Shown one piece after another: positions 44,237-57,100 of a stretch of 64,000 nt of DNA; position 1 is the first letter of the stretch, and every line of letters starts with the position of its first letter. A program made the position numbers and the translations under genes. Location: NCBI GenBank assembly GCA_034190875.2, contig CM067344.1, positions 68,146,027 through 68,210,026 of the forward strand, read 5' to 3'. This DNA comes from Urechis unicinctus. Taxonomy: Eukaryota; Annelida; Polychaeta; Xenopneusta; Urechidae. Below the pieces are notes generated by a model. The model was not told where the DNA came from. It was given only the letters and a program-made list of their open reading frames with translations, and searched no databases.

Positions 44237-45612
44237 TTGCTGCTGATTCCCACACTAGAGGAACTCAACCCAGCCTTCGCAGATGCTCGACACTTCTCCA
44301 AGCTCGTTAAGGCAGGTTACTGGTCAGTTCACCTTGATCAGAAATCACAAGAGCTGACAACATTCAGGACACCATTCGGACGGTACTGTTTCAAGCGACT
44401 TCCATTTGGATTGTCAGTGAGCCAGGATATCTTCCAGCAAGTCATGGACCACATCACATCACCCGGATGCGTTGGAATCGCCGATGACTTCGCTGTGTAC
44501 GGCCGTACCGAAGCCGAGCATGATGCCAATCTGCTATCCCTTATGCAGACAGCCGAGCGAGAAGGCTTAGTCTTCAATAGCTCCAAATGTAGAATCAGAG
44601 ACAACAAGATCAAATTCTTTGGATCTATTTACTTCGACACGGGCATCCGCCCCGACCATGGGCGAATAGAGGCCATCCATGCAATTCCGACCCCACAAGA
44701 TAAAGAGGATTTGCAGAAATTTCCTGGCTTGATGAGCTATGTCTCGACATACATTCCACACTTTGCTACTAAGGCAGCACCCCTGAGGGACCTGCTGCGA
44801 AAAGACACCCCCTACATGTGGCAAGAGGATCACCAGGCATCATTCAACGCAATCAAAGGCTCCATCTCCATCACATCATGCCTTCAGTATTATGACCCTT
44901 CGAAGCCAACCACTTTGGAAGTTGATGCATCGCAGAAAGGGCTTGGAGCCTGCCTCCTGCAAGAGGACAAACCAGTCGCTTTCGCATCCAAAAGCCTCTC
45001 CAAGGCCCAATCCTGTTACTGCAACATTGAGAGAGAAACCCTAGCCCTGATTTTTGGAATCGGCCGTTTTCATACCTACCTTTTTGGCACAGATTTTCAT
45101 GTCTACACAGACCACAAGCCTCTCGTAACGATCTGCAACAAGCCACTGACCAGCACCCTTCCACGTCTCCAAAGACTCCTCATCAAGATCCAAGGTTACA
45201 ATTTTTCTATTGCCTATAAACAGGGATCATCTATGATACTTGCCGATGCCCTGAGTCGACTGTCCAACCCGATGAAGTGAGACAGCATCCCCTTAGACGT
45301 ACACGTCGACGACATGGATCTCAGCGACAACCCAACAACTGAAAACATCGATCTGGTGCACTTTGGGTGCAGCAAACGCCAGACAGCCAGCGAGGACTCC
45401 AACAAGTCATCTACTCCGGATGGCCCGAAACGGTCAAGGAATTGCCATCTCCACTGGCCTTACCGAGATGAACTTGGGGTCTCCAGTGGCGTTATCTTCA
45501 AGGGCCGACAGGTCCTCATCCCGGAGAAGTTGCGCAACGACATCCTCTACCAACTCCACCTTGGGCACCTTGGAATTGAGAAGACAAGGCGTCTAGCCCG
45601 AAATTCTGTATA
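44237..45612 (+). pseudogene. Ty3/gypsy retrotransposon pol fragment (RT, RNase H, start of integrase), inactive
   Basis: The frame 44237-45280 encodes a 3'-truncated RT palm and an RNase H. Visible motifs: TPFGRYCFKRLPFGLS, the catalytic box GIADDFAVYG, the RT connection domain, RNase H Asp/Glu/Asp in EVDAS, ERETLAL and YTDHKPL, and the end ALSRL. The RT motif A Asp is missing: the family 'SKLDA..GYW' box reads SKLVKAGYW, consistent with a small deletion. A TGA at 45278-45280 interrupts the frame. The same frame then continues with an integrase zinc-binding region (PEKLRNDILYQLHLGHLGIE) until a (TC)n tract at about 45613 cuts it off. The 5' part (gag, protease, RT fingers) and LTRs are absent. 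This is a dead, doubly truncated copy. Confidence 0.93.
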
Positions 45613-45752
45613 CTCTCTCTCTCTCTCTCTCGCTTATACTCCGAGCCATCCAGGTAAACCAACACAAATGAGTACATCTGCATGCATAAAGACCTGAGAA
45701 AGGTGGCAAACAGCGACATAATGTTGTTGTATTCGAAGGAAGAAGCTCGCCA

Positions 45753-45905
45753 TAGCTCAACGAAAAATATCTGACAACGACCAAGCAGCCCTACATATGT
45801 ATAAGAGTCGGCTATGTTTATGTGAGGATGAACACTTAGGACATAGCTTCACAAAAAAATACCCGACAACGACCTGGCAACCCTACAAATGTATAAAGTC
45901 GGCTG
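45753..45905. repeat. two-unit tandem duplication, about 90 bp period
   Basis: The block 'catagct(c/t)a/cac..aaaaata..gacaacgacc...ccctaca.atgtataa.agtcggct' occurs at 45753-45815 and again, diverged, at 45843-45905. Confidence 0.85.
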
Positions 45906-48190
45906 ATATTGAGATTGTCTGGGTGTATGTGGGGATGATCACTGTTGACTTGCCATAAACCTCAGTTCAGATTCATTATATGATAATCTTAAGAATAAGT
46001 TTGGAGAAAGGGGTCATATGCTCTGCACCGAAACAGACTTTCTTCTACAAGAGATTGATACACCACACGTCCACGACGACATCACTGATGATATAGGCGG
46101 CCGAGACAGATATTATTCCTATACCCTTCCCCCCAAAGTGCCACCTCAAAAAGAGGTATTAGAGAAAAACGAATCACAAGTGAGCAGGCATCCCAATAAC
46201 GAAGTAAATTAGGTTTCCACCCATGACAACATCCAGTATGTAATGAGATCAAAACCCGAGTATTATGTTACCATGGACATGCATTCATGTAGAACATCCC
46301 TTGGGTGAAATGAAGACTTGGTGCTTAATTGACTTCAATCATATTTATACCTAGAATCTCAATGACTGAGATAGATCATGGATTTGTCTTTATACAAATG
46401 TGACTTCCTGGGGTGTAAATTGGAATTCAGCTGCTTGATGCTCCTGTAAGTTCGGTATAATGAAAATACATGGCTAATTAACCAAATTCCAAGGCACAAC
46501 GAGATGCAGTTCCTCCAGTGTGATACTCTGCTGCTACAGGGCAGTCTTGGCATCTAACTGCTTCTCCTTGTTACCAGATAATAAGGCTTGCTTGGCCTCT
46601 CATGGAGCTTCCTTCCGCTTGGCTTCCGTCAGTAGCAACTTTTTTGGGATCCTTCTGTAAATGACTGTCAAAATGCTCTGTTCCCGATTGCTCTTTTCCG
46701 TCTGAGCTTCCTGATCTTCCACCACCAGCAATGTCAGCAAGATGTTCTTGTTCAAATTGACAATGTTTGACTATTGTAGTAATCGTGGTTATTGAAGCGC
46801 ACAACATATCATAACGGTGGTATAATTCACACAACTACACAGCTAATATCAAGAATGATTATTATTTGCTGGTATGAGGGCAGCTTAGAAAACACACTTA
46901 ACAGTTTGATTACTAAATGAAGACATTTTGAAGGAGTGACTCATGTTTTCAAATAAAGTTTCTTTCATTTTAGCTTAAATAAAATAGAAGCCTCTGAACG
47001 CACCATTTCAAACAATATTGTGATTATGGTGTGGAGGGGGTGTTTTAAAATTATCGAGAAGTGAGGGTTATAAAGCCGTGTCCCAGAACCACGCTTGTAT
47101 ATACTACTCGCACTCCCTCCACCATGCTGAAATCGTTAATTGGAACCAATGGCTCTTTAGAATCTTTAGCTCGTCAGAGAAGACATTCATTTATACACCA
47201 GATCAATTGCTATTTTTTAACTTGCTTCAGTGTAATATACAAATTTTGACAAACCCATTTTGGTCTATAACAAGTAAGTCATAACAATCATTGATCAAGA
47301 CTGTAGATCTGATCATCATAACGGTATGATATCCACTTATTTATTACAATTTCGACTTGAATGAGAAATATGAGAAGTACTTAAATATTCATTAATTAAA
47401 TCTGTTATATGTCTTTATAAGTGTTGTATCGAATCATAATTTGATAATGCCATCCAATGGAATGGGCATCTGATAGCAGAATCGTCCCTGTCTGAGCGAT
47501 AATACCGAATAATAAGGAATTATCATGCCTCGCATGCTCTGCGCGGACGTTTCATTTCATTATAACATAGCCCAACAGACCAACAGTTGATCGGGTACTT
47601 CACTTGGTTCAAAAGAGCTATTATCAACATACTGGATCTTTACGTACCTTGATTGTGGGGAAATTTTTCAGATCAGTTGTTGAATGCGTCGTTGGGTTTA
47701 GCATCTAGAAAACAACATATATCAAGTCTCAAGAGCTTGTGAACAAATCTTGTGCATCGCTCCAAAAACTTACTCCCTATCGGACGGTAATGTAAATATA
47801 AATCACATAAAACGTCGTGCACCAATCGATAAAGTACTTTAGAAATGACATCTACATATCGATTTCCCCAAAAAATCTTGATGCGATGACCTCCATTTTG
47901 GTAAATATGAGGTCACATGGAATTCGTTCGGTAGGTGTTCTTGGAGTGGGGACAACTCTATGTCTCCCGTTTCCATCATGCAAGAGCTGGGGTAACTCCT
48001 ACTTGAACTGAAATCAACTTCTGGCAAATGAAGAACACACTTTGCTCACTAAATTCGATGGAATCTGGTGACAGCATACTCTGTTCCGTCTCATTGATAT
48101 ATTCATTTTTTCCCCATTTTTCCATACCTCAGTGTATCATTCAGATACCCCCCATTGACTCGAAACTAACTAAGCCATTTCACCCCTTAG
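45906..48190. other. gene-poor stretch upstream of TTI1
   Basis: No intact gene seen. Minus-strand sequence at 46480-46760 gives charged, Lys/Gln-rich frames (LLTEAKRKEAP, GNKEKQLDAKTAL) interrupted by stops and a frame change. This may be a decayed coding remnant, but I cannot name it. An inverted copy of the 2303-2377 repeat is at 47569-47621. The TTI1 start codon directly follows an acceptor-like ttcaccccttag, so its 5' UTR exon probably lies in this stretch. Confidence 0.4.
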
Positions 48191-51100
48191 ATGGCATCAA
48201 ACACAGCTGCCAAAGAAGCTTGCATCCAAAAAGCCTTTCCTATGTTCCGTCCTGTTTGCGTGGAGTTGTCGCGCCAGCACAGCAGAGAGAATGTGGCAGC
48301 TTTATACTTGCTGCTGCAAAAACAACCTAATGCAGTGATACAATCACTACTTGAGTATATTCTCTTCCCTCTCAGACTGATCCTCAAGCAGTCATCAAAT
48401 CGGTAGGTGGCTATGCTGTCGATTCATTTATATTTCACTGGTTGTATCTAAACTGAATGGCTCAAGCACAACATGTTGGACTTTAAATAAAAAGGGTCTC
48501 AGGTTTCCAGTTCAATGTTGTCCCTAGGACTTTTTAATGACCATGTTAGTTTAAGAGAAGTTGTGAAACACTTGTATTTTTACAAAAACAAAGGTAAAAC
48601 AATTGAATTGGTTTTCAGATCGGGGGAGTTGTACAGAGATGTGGTGTCATGCATGAAGACAGCTTTGTCTGCTGCTTCACTCACACGCTGGGAGACGTTT
48701 CAAGATGTGTTCACTTCACTTTGCTTGTCCATCACCCAGTCTCACCAAAATCACACAGGTTGATGGAAAACTTGTTATTTTGCATATCTGCTGTTGCCTT
48801 GAAAGTTCAAATCAACCACTGTAAGCCTTGTTTATTTACCTATCCACGATATGTTTTTAAATATGATTCAGAAACTTAGTAGATTGATTTTGCTTGGTGT
48901 CTGATTAGCAGGAGGTATAAGTGAGGAGTTGAAACTTGAAGTGGTGCAATGTTTGGGGATAGCTGTGCACAAAGCTGATGTCAGGTAATACAAGACCAAA
49001 TTTTATGATCTGACACTTTATGACATTATGATACTTTATCGACCTATACTATTAATGTCATGAGGTTCTATGATACACCATGCACCAAAATAATGCATTT
49101 ATTTGACTATCAATCAGTCTGTTACCTGAAAATGTTATTTAATATTTACCTTGACTTTGACCTTTTTGCTAATCAGTTGCTTGGAGAACATGTATGGAGT
49201 AGGTTTCCTGCCATCTCTAGGCCATGCTGTATCTCTCCTGCTGGCCTTCATTCAACATGAAACAGACAGGAAGTTACGTATTGCTGCAACCAAGTGCATT
49301 CTGGACCTAGCTTGCCTTGGTCGTGATAGTAAGACATTGCTGATACACCAATCTCATTGGGGGAGGAGTTTTGTTTTAATGCAAATATGTTCTTAGGGGC
49401 TTGTCTTGTCTGTCTATGGATACCAACTCGCGGTGGTTGGATCAGAATAAGGATGTACTCAGTGATCCTAATCAGCCAGTTGTTGGATACACTTGCTTTT
49501 TGAGATAAATACATCAATTCTATTGTTTGGTTTTGTCACAGATTTAATTCCAATTTCAGACTTTGGAAGCCAGGGTAAGAGAAACCATTCTGTCTACAAC
49601 AGGCTGAATCATGTGGTTGTTTTTGTGTTTAGTCACTTCCGGTATACGGCTGAGTGCTGGACAGACATTTGCTTCATTCCTCCCTGGTATCACCTTGTCT
49701 TTGAGCAAGGTCATAACCGGGGACACTAAACAAGGACAAGCAGTGACTACCGTAAATGAATATACTTTTATTTATTTAAATTTTAAAAAAGGGCTTATAG
49801 TGCAAGAAATGGTTATATATGATTACTTCATAAGCTGTTATATTATGTGTGAAGTGTCTTATTGGTCTGTTCTAGTTGTAGGAACAGCTCACATACTTCT
49901 CATGTTTTTTTTTCAGACAGCCATTACCGCATGGTATAAAGTTGTGATCTTAGTGATAGGAGATAAATCCCTTCAAGATATGGACAATAGCCATAAAGGC
50001 TCTGGCGATAATGGTAATTCAATCTCGGTGTGCAATCTGATTCTGTTAACCTGTATTTAAAACAATATCAATGCTTCATCTTGGTATCATATATCCCAGA
50101 TATAATGTATATGGGATACATAAATATGTCAGCTTTCTGATTTTTCTCTGGCTGTATCCTTTGATCAGATCCTGATCTTGATATGTTGTTTGTAATTAAA
50201 GATCTGTGAAATCATAGCTCTTAATCTCTTAATCACTCACTTTGCTGTACTTGCTGTAGACAAGTTGCAGCAGCTGGTAGTAAAGCGAGATGTAGCTTGG
50301 GTGGAAGCCACAAGTGAGAAGCTGGGGGTCCTTATAGGGCGAGTGGTGAAGGTGGCATCTCACAGTCACTGGAGGGTCCGACTGACCATGGTCCAATGGG
50401 CTGACTGCCTTCTCTCTCACTGCCACAAGTAGGAGTCCCTGTAGTGTCAGATAAACCACTCAGTCACATGTCATTAACATCATCCTCTCCTGCAACATGG
50501 TGACAGGAGATTTATTGATGAATTTGATATGATTCAGTGTTGTTTTATTGAAAAGTGACCATCAGTTGATGTCAATGTGTCAAGTCATAATCAATGTAAC
50601 ACTGCATTATTGACTTAACATTCGAATAGGATAACATCTATTGTTAACCATACCAAATATGATACATCTCATTGGGATATTCTGAGAGTACCACCATATG
50701 TATGATGTGTTTTATGTCAGGTCCTTACAGAAAAGCAGTGGTCTGCTTTTGGAGGTGCTTATCGGAGGAATCAGTGATGAATACACTGAGGTATCCACCA
50801 GCTGTCACCAAGCACTGGAGCGTTACCGAGGGCTTTATGACGGAGCTGGGCGCATGTCTCTTATGGCCGTGTTGGGGGATAATTTATACCAGCTCACATC
50901 ACAGTTACCCAGGCTGATACGCCATACAGGTAATCACTGATACACTGTACAGGTAATCACTGACACACTGTACAAGTAATCACTTATACACCATACAGGT
51001 AATGACTGATACACCATACAGGTAATCACTGATACACCATACAGGTAATCACTGACACATCATACAAGTAATCACCGATACATCATACAACTAATCACCG

Positions 51101-54100
51101 ATACACTGTACAACTAATCACTGAAACATCATACAGGTAATCACTGAAACATGCAGGTAATAACTTATGCACCTTATGGGTAATTACTGATACGTTGTAT
51201 AGGTAATCACTGATACATTGTGTAGATAATCACTGATACGTTGTATAGGTAATCACTGATACATTGTGTAGATAATCACTGATACGTTGTATAGGTAATC
51301 ACTGATACATTGTGTAGATAATCACTGATACACAGTATGGTAATTGCTGACACATACAGGAAATCACTGATTCATTGTACAAGTAATTGCTTATACAATC
51401 ACTGATACATTGTACAAGTAATTGCTTAGATAATCACTGATACACAACTCAACTAATGCTTGTGTATTTTGTTTGCAGGTGATGAAGAAAAGTTGACATC
51501 ATTAAATCTGCTCCTTGGGTACCTTACTATACTTGGTATGTGCTTGACAAGCTGAATATAGTTAATAGCGAGGTGTGCATCTATGAGTCTAATAGAATGA
51601 CCATAGTATGTGCAATGTGGTTTTTACATGATATATAATCAAAGATGATTTTCCCTTGGTCAGAGGGTGCTGTTAGCAAACCACAGTGCACTTTCTTCTC
51701 CATCTTTTTCATTCAAAAGCAACATGAACCCCATACTGTACTCTGATTGTAGAAGATGACGTAGCCTCAGTTCTACAGTCTTACAGCCACCTGCAACGCC
51801 TGTGTTTAGCGTTGGTGCAGGTGGTAGAATTTGACTGCTCACATGTCAGCATTATACAAGAGAAAAACACAGGTACCTAGGGCATGGCTTCATATATTCT
51901 GCTTTCTGACATCTTATCTCTACAGCTTTATAAAAACTCTTAGTACCTAAACATTTTAAAAATGTGTGGCATGGAAAACAAAAATTGGCTAGAATTATTA
52001 GTTTACTTTCAGTTTCCCTCCTCTCTTCCTGGTGCTAGTCCCTTAGTAGCCACAACAGTCATGATTTGCTACTTTATTTGCAGTCATGATTCCGAGGCTT
52101 CTTGGAAACTCTCATTCTGAATGCGTACATGGCTGCTGTAACCACAACCTTTGCTACTTTATTTGCAGCATCCACTGAACAAGATGAACTTCCCTCTGAA
52201 TCCAAACTCATGCATCCTGGCTTGAGGAAGTCATTCAAACATTTCACTGATCACAGAGTGTTACAAACTGTTGTGGATGTGTGCCACAAACTTGCGTCTT
52301 ATGGTATGTATCACAACACGCTTATGTCGCGGTTTTATGGAATGATTAAACACATAACGAAACAAAGCCCTGTGGTAAGTTCATGTGCCATATGATACAA
52401 AATTTTTGGTTATTTTTCATTTATGGCTGAATATTTATATTCAAAAGATTCTGTTGATTATGATAGCTAACAAGCTGTTGCTCTGGGAATAGCAGTACAC
52501 AAATCCCTGGCCATCACAAATTGGGGCTTTATTGGTCAATTTACACCTGTCAATAACATATGTGTGTTTGACTGTTAGTACCTACAATCTCTCATTGGTT
52601 ACAGGGGATATTGATCTGCTGGTTGACCACCTGCTGGATGTGTTCCGCCAGTCATCTGTCTACAGGAAACAAGCCATCTTCATCCTCACCATCTTACTGT
52701 CCTCTGACTCAACAAGTATGGGACACATAGTCTGGTTGTGACTGAGAATGTCATTCATAATTTGTCTATAGATTCCATGTACCAAATACACCAACATAGT
52801 ACTAAATGCAATTCCTATTTGTTCCTGAATGTGATAGTTCTGAATGTTAAATCCTTGCTGAAGGTTAAATTAATTCAACTGATGAGCAATCATAATGTGT
52901 AAATAGTGTATGTCTTGCAGAATACTGGGGCCAAGATACATCTGTGGAATCCCATGCCTGCGCAAGAGATCAGTTGATCACGTATGGCAGAGATTTATTC
53001 GCCATAATTTTTATTTGTCTGGTTTTATAAAAACTCATCGATAACTAAATATGTTTCTTCTGTGCAGGAATATTTTAGATGAAATCCTTTCTCCCGGGTT
53101 TTTTGATCTGCCCTCCTCAGCAGTTCAGCAGCAGCAGCAACAGGAGCTTGATCCAGCATCATCCAGACAGCGCACAGGAAGCGGCATTATCTCTGTGCTT
53201 CCTGTTTGTAATGTCACCTCCATCTCAGTGGAACAACTCAACAGCAACATTGTACAAACCTGTCTAATCTTGGAATGTCTGGCCGCATGTGGCAAGGTGA
53301 GTTCATGTGTTGCGACATGGGTACAACAGTGTCAATAGACTCCACTTGCTGATGGGTCTGTATGATTTGGGTTTTCTGGTCCAACCAACTTGTCTGGTAT
53401 TCCTTTTGTTGAGACATTATAGTTGTCATGTAGCCCTTGTATTTATGATCAGTCCATCTATTGTAATGTTTTCTCACATTATCACATTAATGTTAAGAAT
53501 CACAGGTTGATATAAGGGTCATGTAATCCTTGATCCTCTCCCCCCATGCTGATACAACCCCACTGTGATATTGCAGGTGCTGGGGCCCAGAATGGAGGTC
53601 CATCTGATGGAGGTACTCTACCTTGTCCTTGAGAAAGTTGGGGATGAAAGTGGTCATGTAAGTGACGCAGCACTTGTCACTCTGTCACACCTGGCTCACT
53701 CCTGCCAAGAACGGTCAGCCATACAATATAATATCAGTCTTTTTCTGAATGACTTATGGTATTATTTCTTCTATTTTCTCCTATATGCTAATCCCTTGCT
53801 TATTTATCATCAAAGGAACAGAGAGGAACATAAGTTATAAACAACAAACTCTTTACTATGAACATATATCAATAGAGGAAATATCACTTGATATTTCTGT
53901 ATTGTATTCATGCCTTGAACCATTAGCTAACATTAAGCTTTACCTATGACCCTTGTTTGAGCCATGCCTACTTTTTTATTAAGTCTAGTGCTGTCATGTA
54001 GGTGTGTGGCTGATCTGTTGTGCACCAATGCTGACTACCTGGTCAACTCCATCTCCCTCCGCCTCCGTACCCCATCTCGCTACCCCCATGCCCCCTCTGT

Positions 54101-57100
54101 CCTGGCTGTGCTCATCCAGCATAGCAATGCTCAAGTGCTCCCTCTAGTGGAGGATGTTATCCATGAGGTGGTAATCTTTATTTCAAAGTAGAACTTGAAT
54201 TTTACGAAGTGTGTTACACACAATTTTCATTTGATGAAATTTGCTATCTTTGAAGAGTCTGTATAAATGTTTATATCCTCTAATATCTTATTTGATAGGC
54301 CTGCATCTCGACTCAAATGAGCAGCATTCATCTCGTACTGTATTCTCAGATGACATGATTTGAGTGAACTTATGTGTTGGACAGGTGCTGAGCACGTTGG
54401 ATCATGTATATCACGACCAGTGTGTCCGTTTCATGCATGTTCTGCAGGCGCTTGTGAGAGCCATCCGACACTGGTTCCCCAGTCAGCTGTGTCCGCCACA
54501 GGTTAATACAGTGATGTTTGTCGTCAAACCATATGCAACACTCTCAGGTCTCAAGGGGATTTGTTAGGGCTTTTTTCAAAACGATTGCCGATATAATGAT
54601 GTCTTTAAGTGGGGTAAGAAACAATACTGCTGTCAGTGGAGGTAGAAACAATGTTGCTGTAAGTAGAGCTAGAAACAATACTCCTGTAAATTGAGCTCGA
54701 AACTGTACTGCTGTCAGTGGGGCTAGAAACAATGATGCTGTAAGTGTAGCCAGAAAAATACTGCTGTCAGTGGGGCAAGAAACTCTGCTTCTTTCTGTAA
54801 GTGGAGCTGGAAACAATGGTACTGCAAGTGGGTCTAGAATCAATACTGCTGTCTGTGGGGCTAGAAACAACATGGGCTATGATATAAACTGCCCATGGTG
54901 TCCAAATTTTACCAAAGTTGCTTCTGATATCCTATAACAAAAATGAATTGTTCCCTTAAATGTCTCTACTGTTCAGACTTGTAAGGGAAGAGAAGGAGAG
55001 CATACTCGAGCTACCCCAGAAGAGATCTGTCGGTATGTCATGCATTACAGCAAGCAGAAGCAGCTCGACCGTGATCTGATTGATGCCGATGATGTGACTG
55101 ATACAGACGGTACGGACGACTGTGACGATATGAAAGGGACCCAGACAGAGTCTGACTCAACAGAAGATGCCAAGAAAGACCCTCCCCTACACATCAGGCT
55201 TGTTAAACAAGTAAGGGTATTCATGTAGGGTAACTCACATCCTAAGGCACTCGCCTTCTTGGGGAAATATTGCTGGATATATAGTATTTAGTCATTCCAT
55301 TTTATCTCAAGTGAACAAAATGCATCCTGTTCACCTTTGGATTCACTCAAGAAGAATAACACCATGCACCATGAAGAGGACATGTGCATTTGACTTGGGA
55401 TTGTTGTTTACCAAAAACATTTTCACCATAATTCCTTTCCAGGTATGTGAGAGATGTCGCCACCTGATGATGATGGGAGAGAGTCGACTGCGGGTGGTGA
55501 TACTGGACACAGTGGCTGAGGCCTGTCAGGTGCTTCAGTCACACAAAGGTGAGGTTCATTCATCCACTGAAAAAATACAGACGCAAACCACTTGCATGTT
55601 ACTGAAAGACTGGGACTTGTTGATTACAGATGAATTGCTCCCTCTGGTTCACTCGTTATGGCCACCTCTCGTGATGCGACTCAGTGATGGACACACACCT
55701 GTCTCCATCAAGGTGACACCATTCATTCATCAAATTATTTGTTTTAATCACATTATGCTCATGCAAGCATGATAAAGTATGAGGAAATATCATATTATTC
55801 CACCAATTATTACTTCAGTTACTTGAAACACTTTCTTCTCTGGTAACCTCCACTCTTGCATAAAGTGCATCTTCATTTCCTTTTTTTATTTATTTGCTTT
55901 CCACACTTGTCTCTGCCCCAAACATATTGGAATTGTCACTGAACTATGTGGTTTGTTGCACAGCCGCTTAGGTTTTAAATAGTTATGGCTAATATGTGGA
56001 CCATGTAATATGTCATATAAGCATATTCTCTTTGGCTGGTATGGCAGTCCAGTGAAGAGGCCTTGAAATGATGAAATGCTGTATTGCAGGCCTTAAAAAC
56101 GGTTCAAGTGATGGGTCAAGTGAGTGGAGATTTTGTGCGTCAGAGACTGGTTAAGGATGTGTTTCCTCATCTTATCTCTGCTCTGAAGAGACAGGCTACA
56201 TCTGGGTGAGATGTAATTTCGTTTCCTTGAATGTTGTCTCCATAAACTAATGTGTTATGAAATACAGTAGACCCTGTAATAAAAGTCAGTTCACTTTTAA
56301 TGGCAGCAAAACCTGAGAGGTGCTGTTGCTGTTAGCGGACACTTTTCCTTTAATGACAGATTTTAGGGTACATAAAATATAGTTCTCTCAAATGCTGATT
56401 ATGGTTCATCATATGTCATGTCATTGCAGAATGAGAACAGGACCATCATATCGTCACACACACACCTGTCGGTGGCAGCTGGCTATATTAAACAACATAG
56501 GTCCTCTGTGTCTGCAGGTAACATATATCAATATATTCTAGAATACTTGTCTTACAGTATCCAAATATATCAATAATCAAAAAATAATCACTAATATGAT
56601 AAGCCACTTCACAGATTACCTTAGTTTCCTATGTAAAAAACCTCGCAGGGCAATCAATTTCAAGTTCATAGGTCATTATGAAATTGTCAAGCTGGATTAT
56701 GTTAGCATTTTGAAAAAAATGGTTGCTGTGACTACAGTCAGGTGTGATGGAGCACCATCTGTACCCAGTGATGGAGGCATGTGTTGTCTACCTCAGCTCC
56801 AGACAGCCTCCCGTTCTACAGCAGGTGAGTCTGTCAGGAGAATTTGGCGAGGTCATGAGCAGCCTATTGGTCTTCAGCCTCATTTAAAGGGTTTACAACA
56901 CCACAATGAGTACATTGACATGGTTGCTAAGTGGTACAACACCACTGATGAGTACATTCACTTGGTTGAGTGGTACAACACCACTAATGAGTACATTGAC
57001 TTGGTTGCTAAATGGTACCATACCACTGTTGAGTACAGCGTGTTGACATTTTGATAAAGCAGATTAAAACTACTTGTGAAATGTCTGATTAACTTCTGTT

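Noticed and set aside
50914-51450. CRISPR-like direct repeats
   Set aside because: Units are contiguous with no unique spacers, and the locus is a eukaryotic intron.
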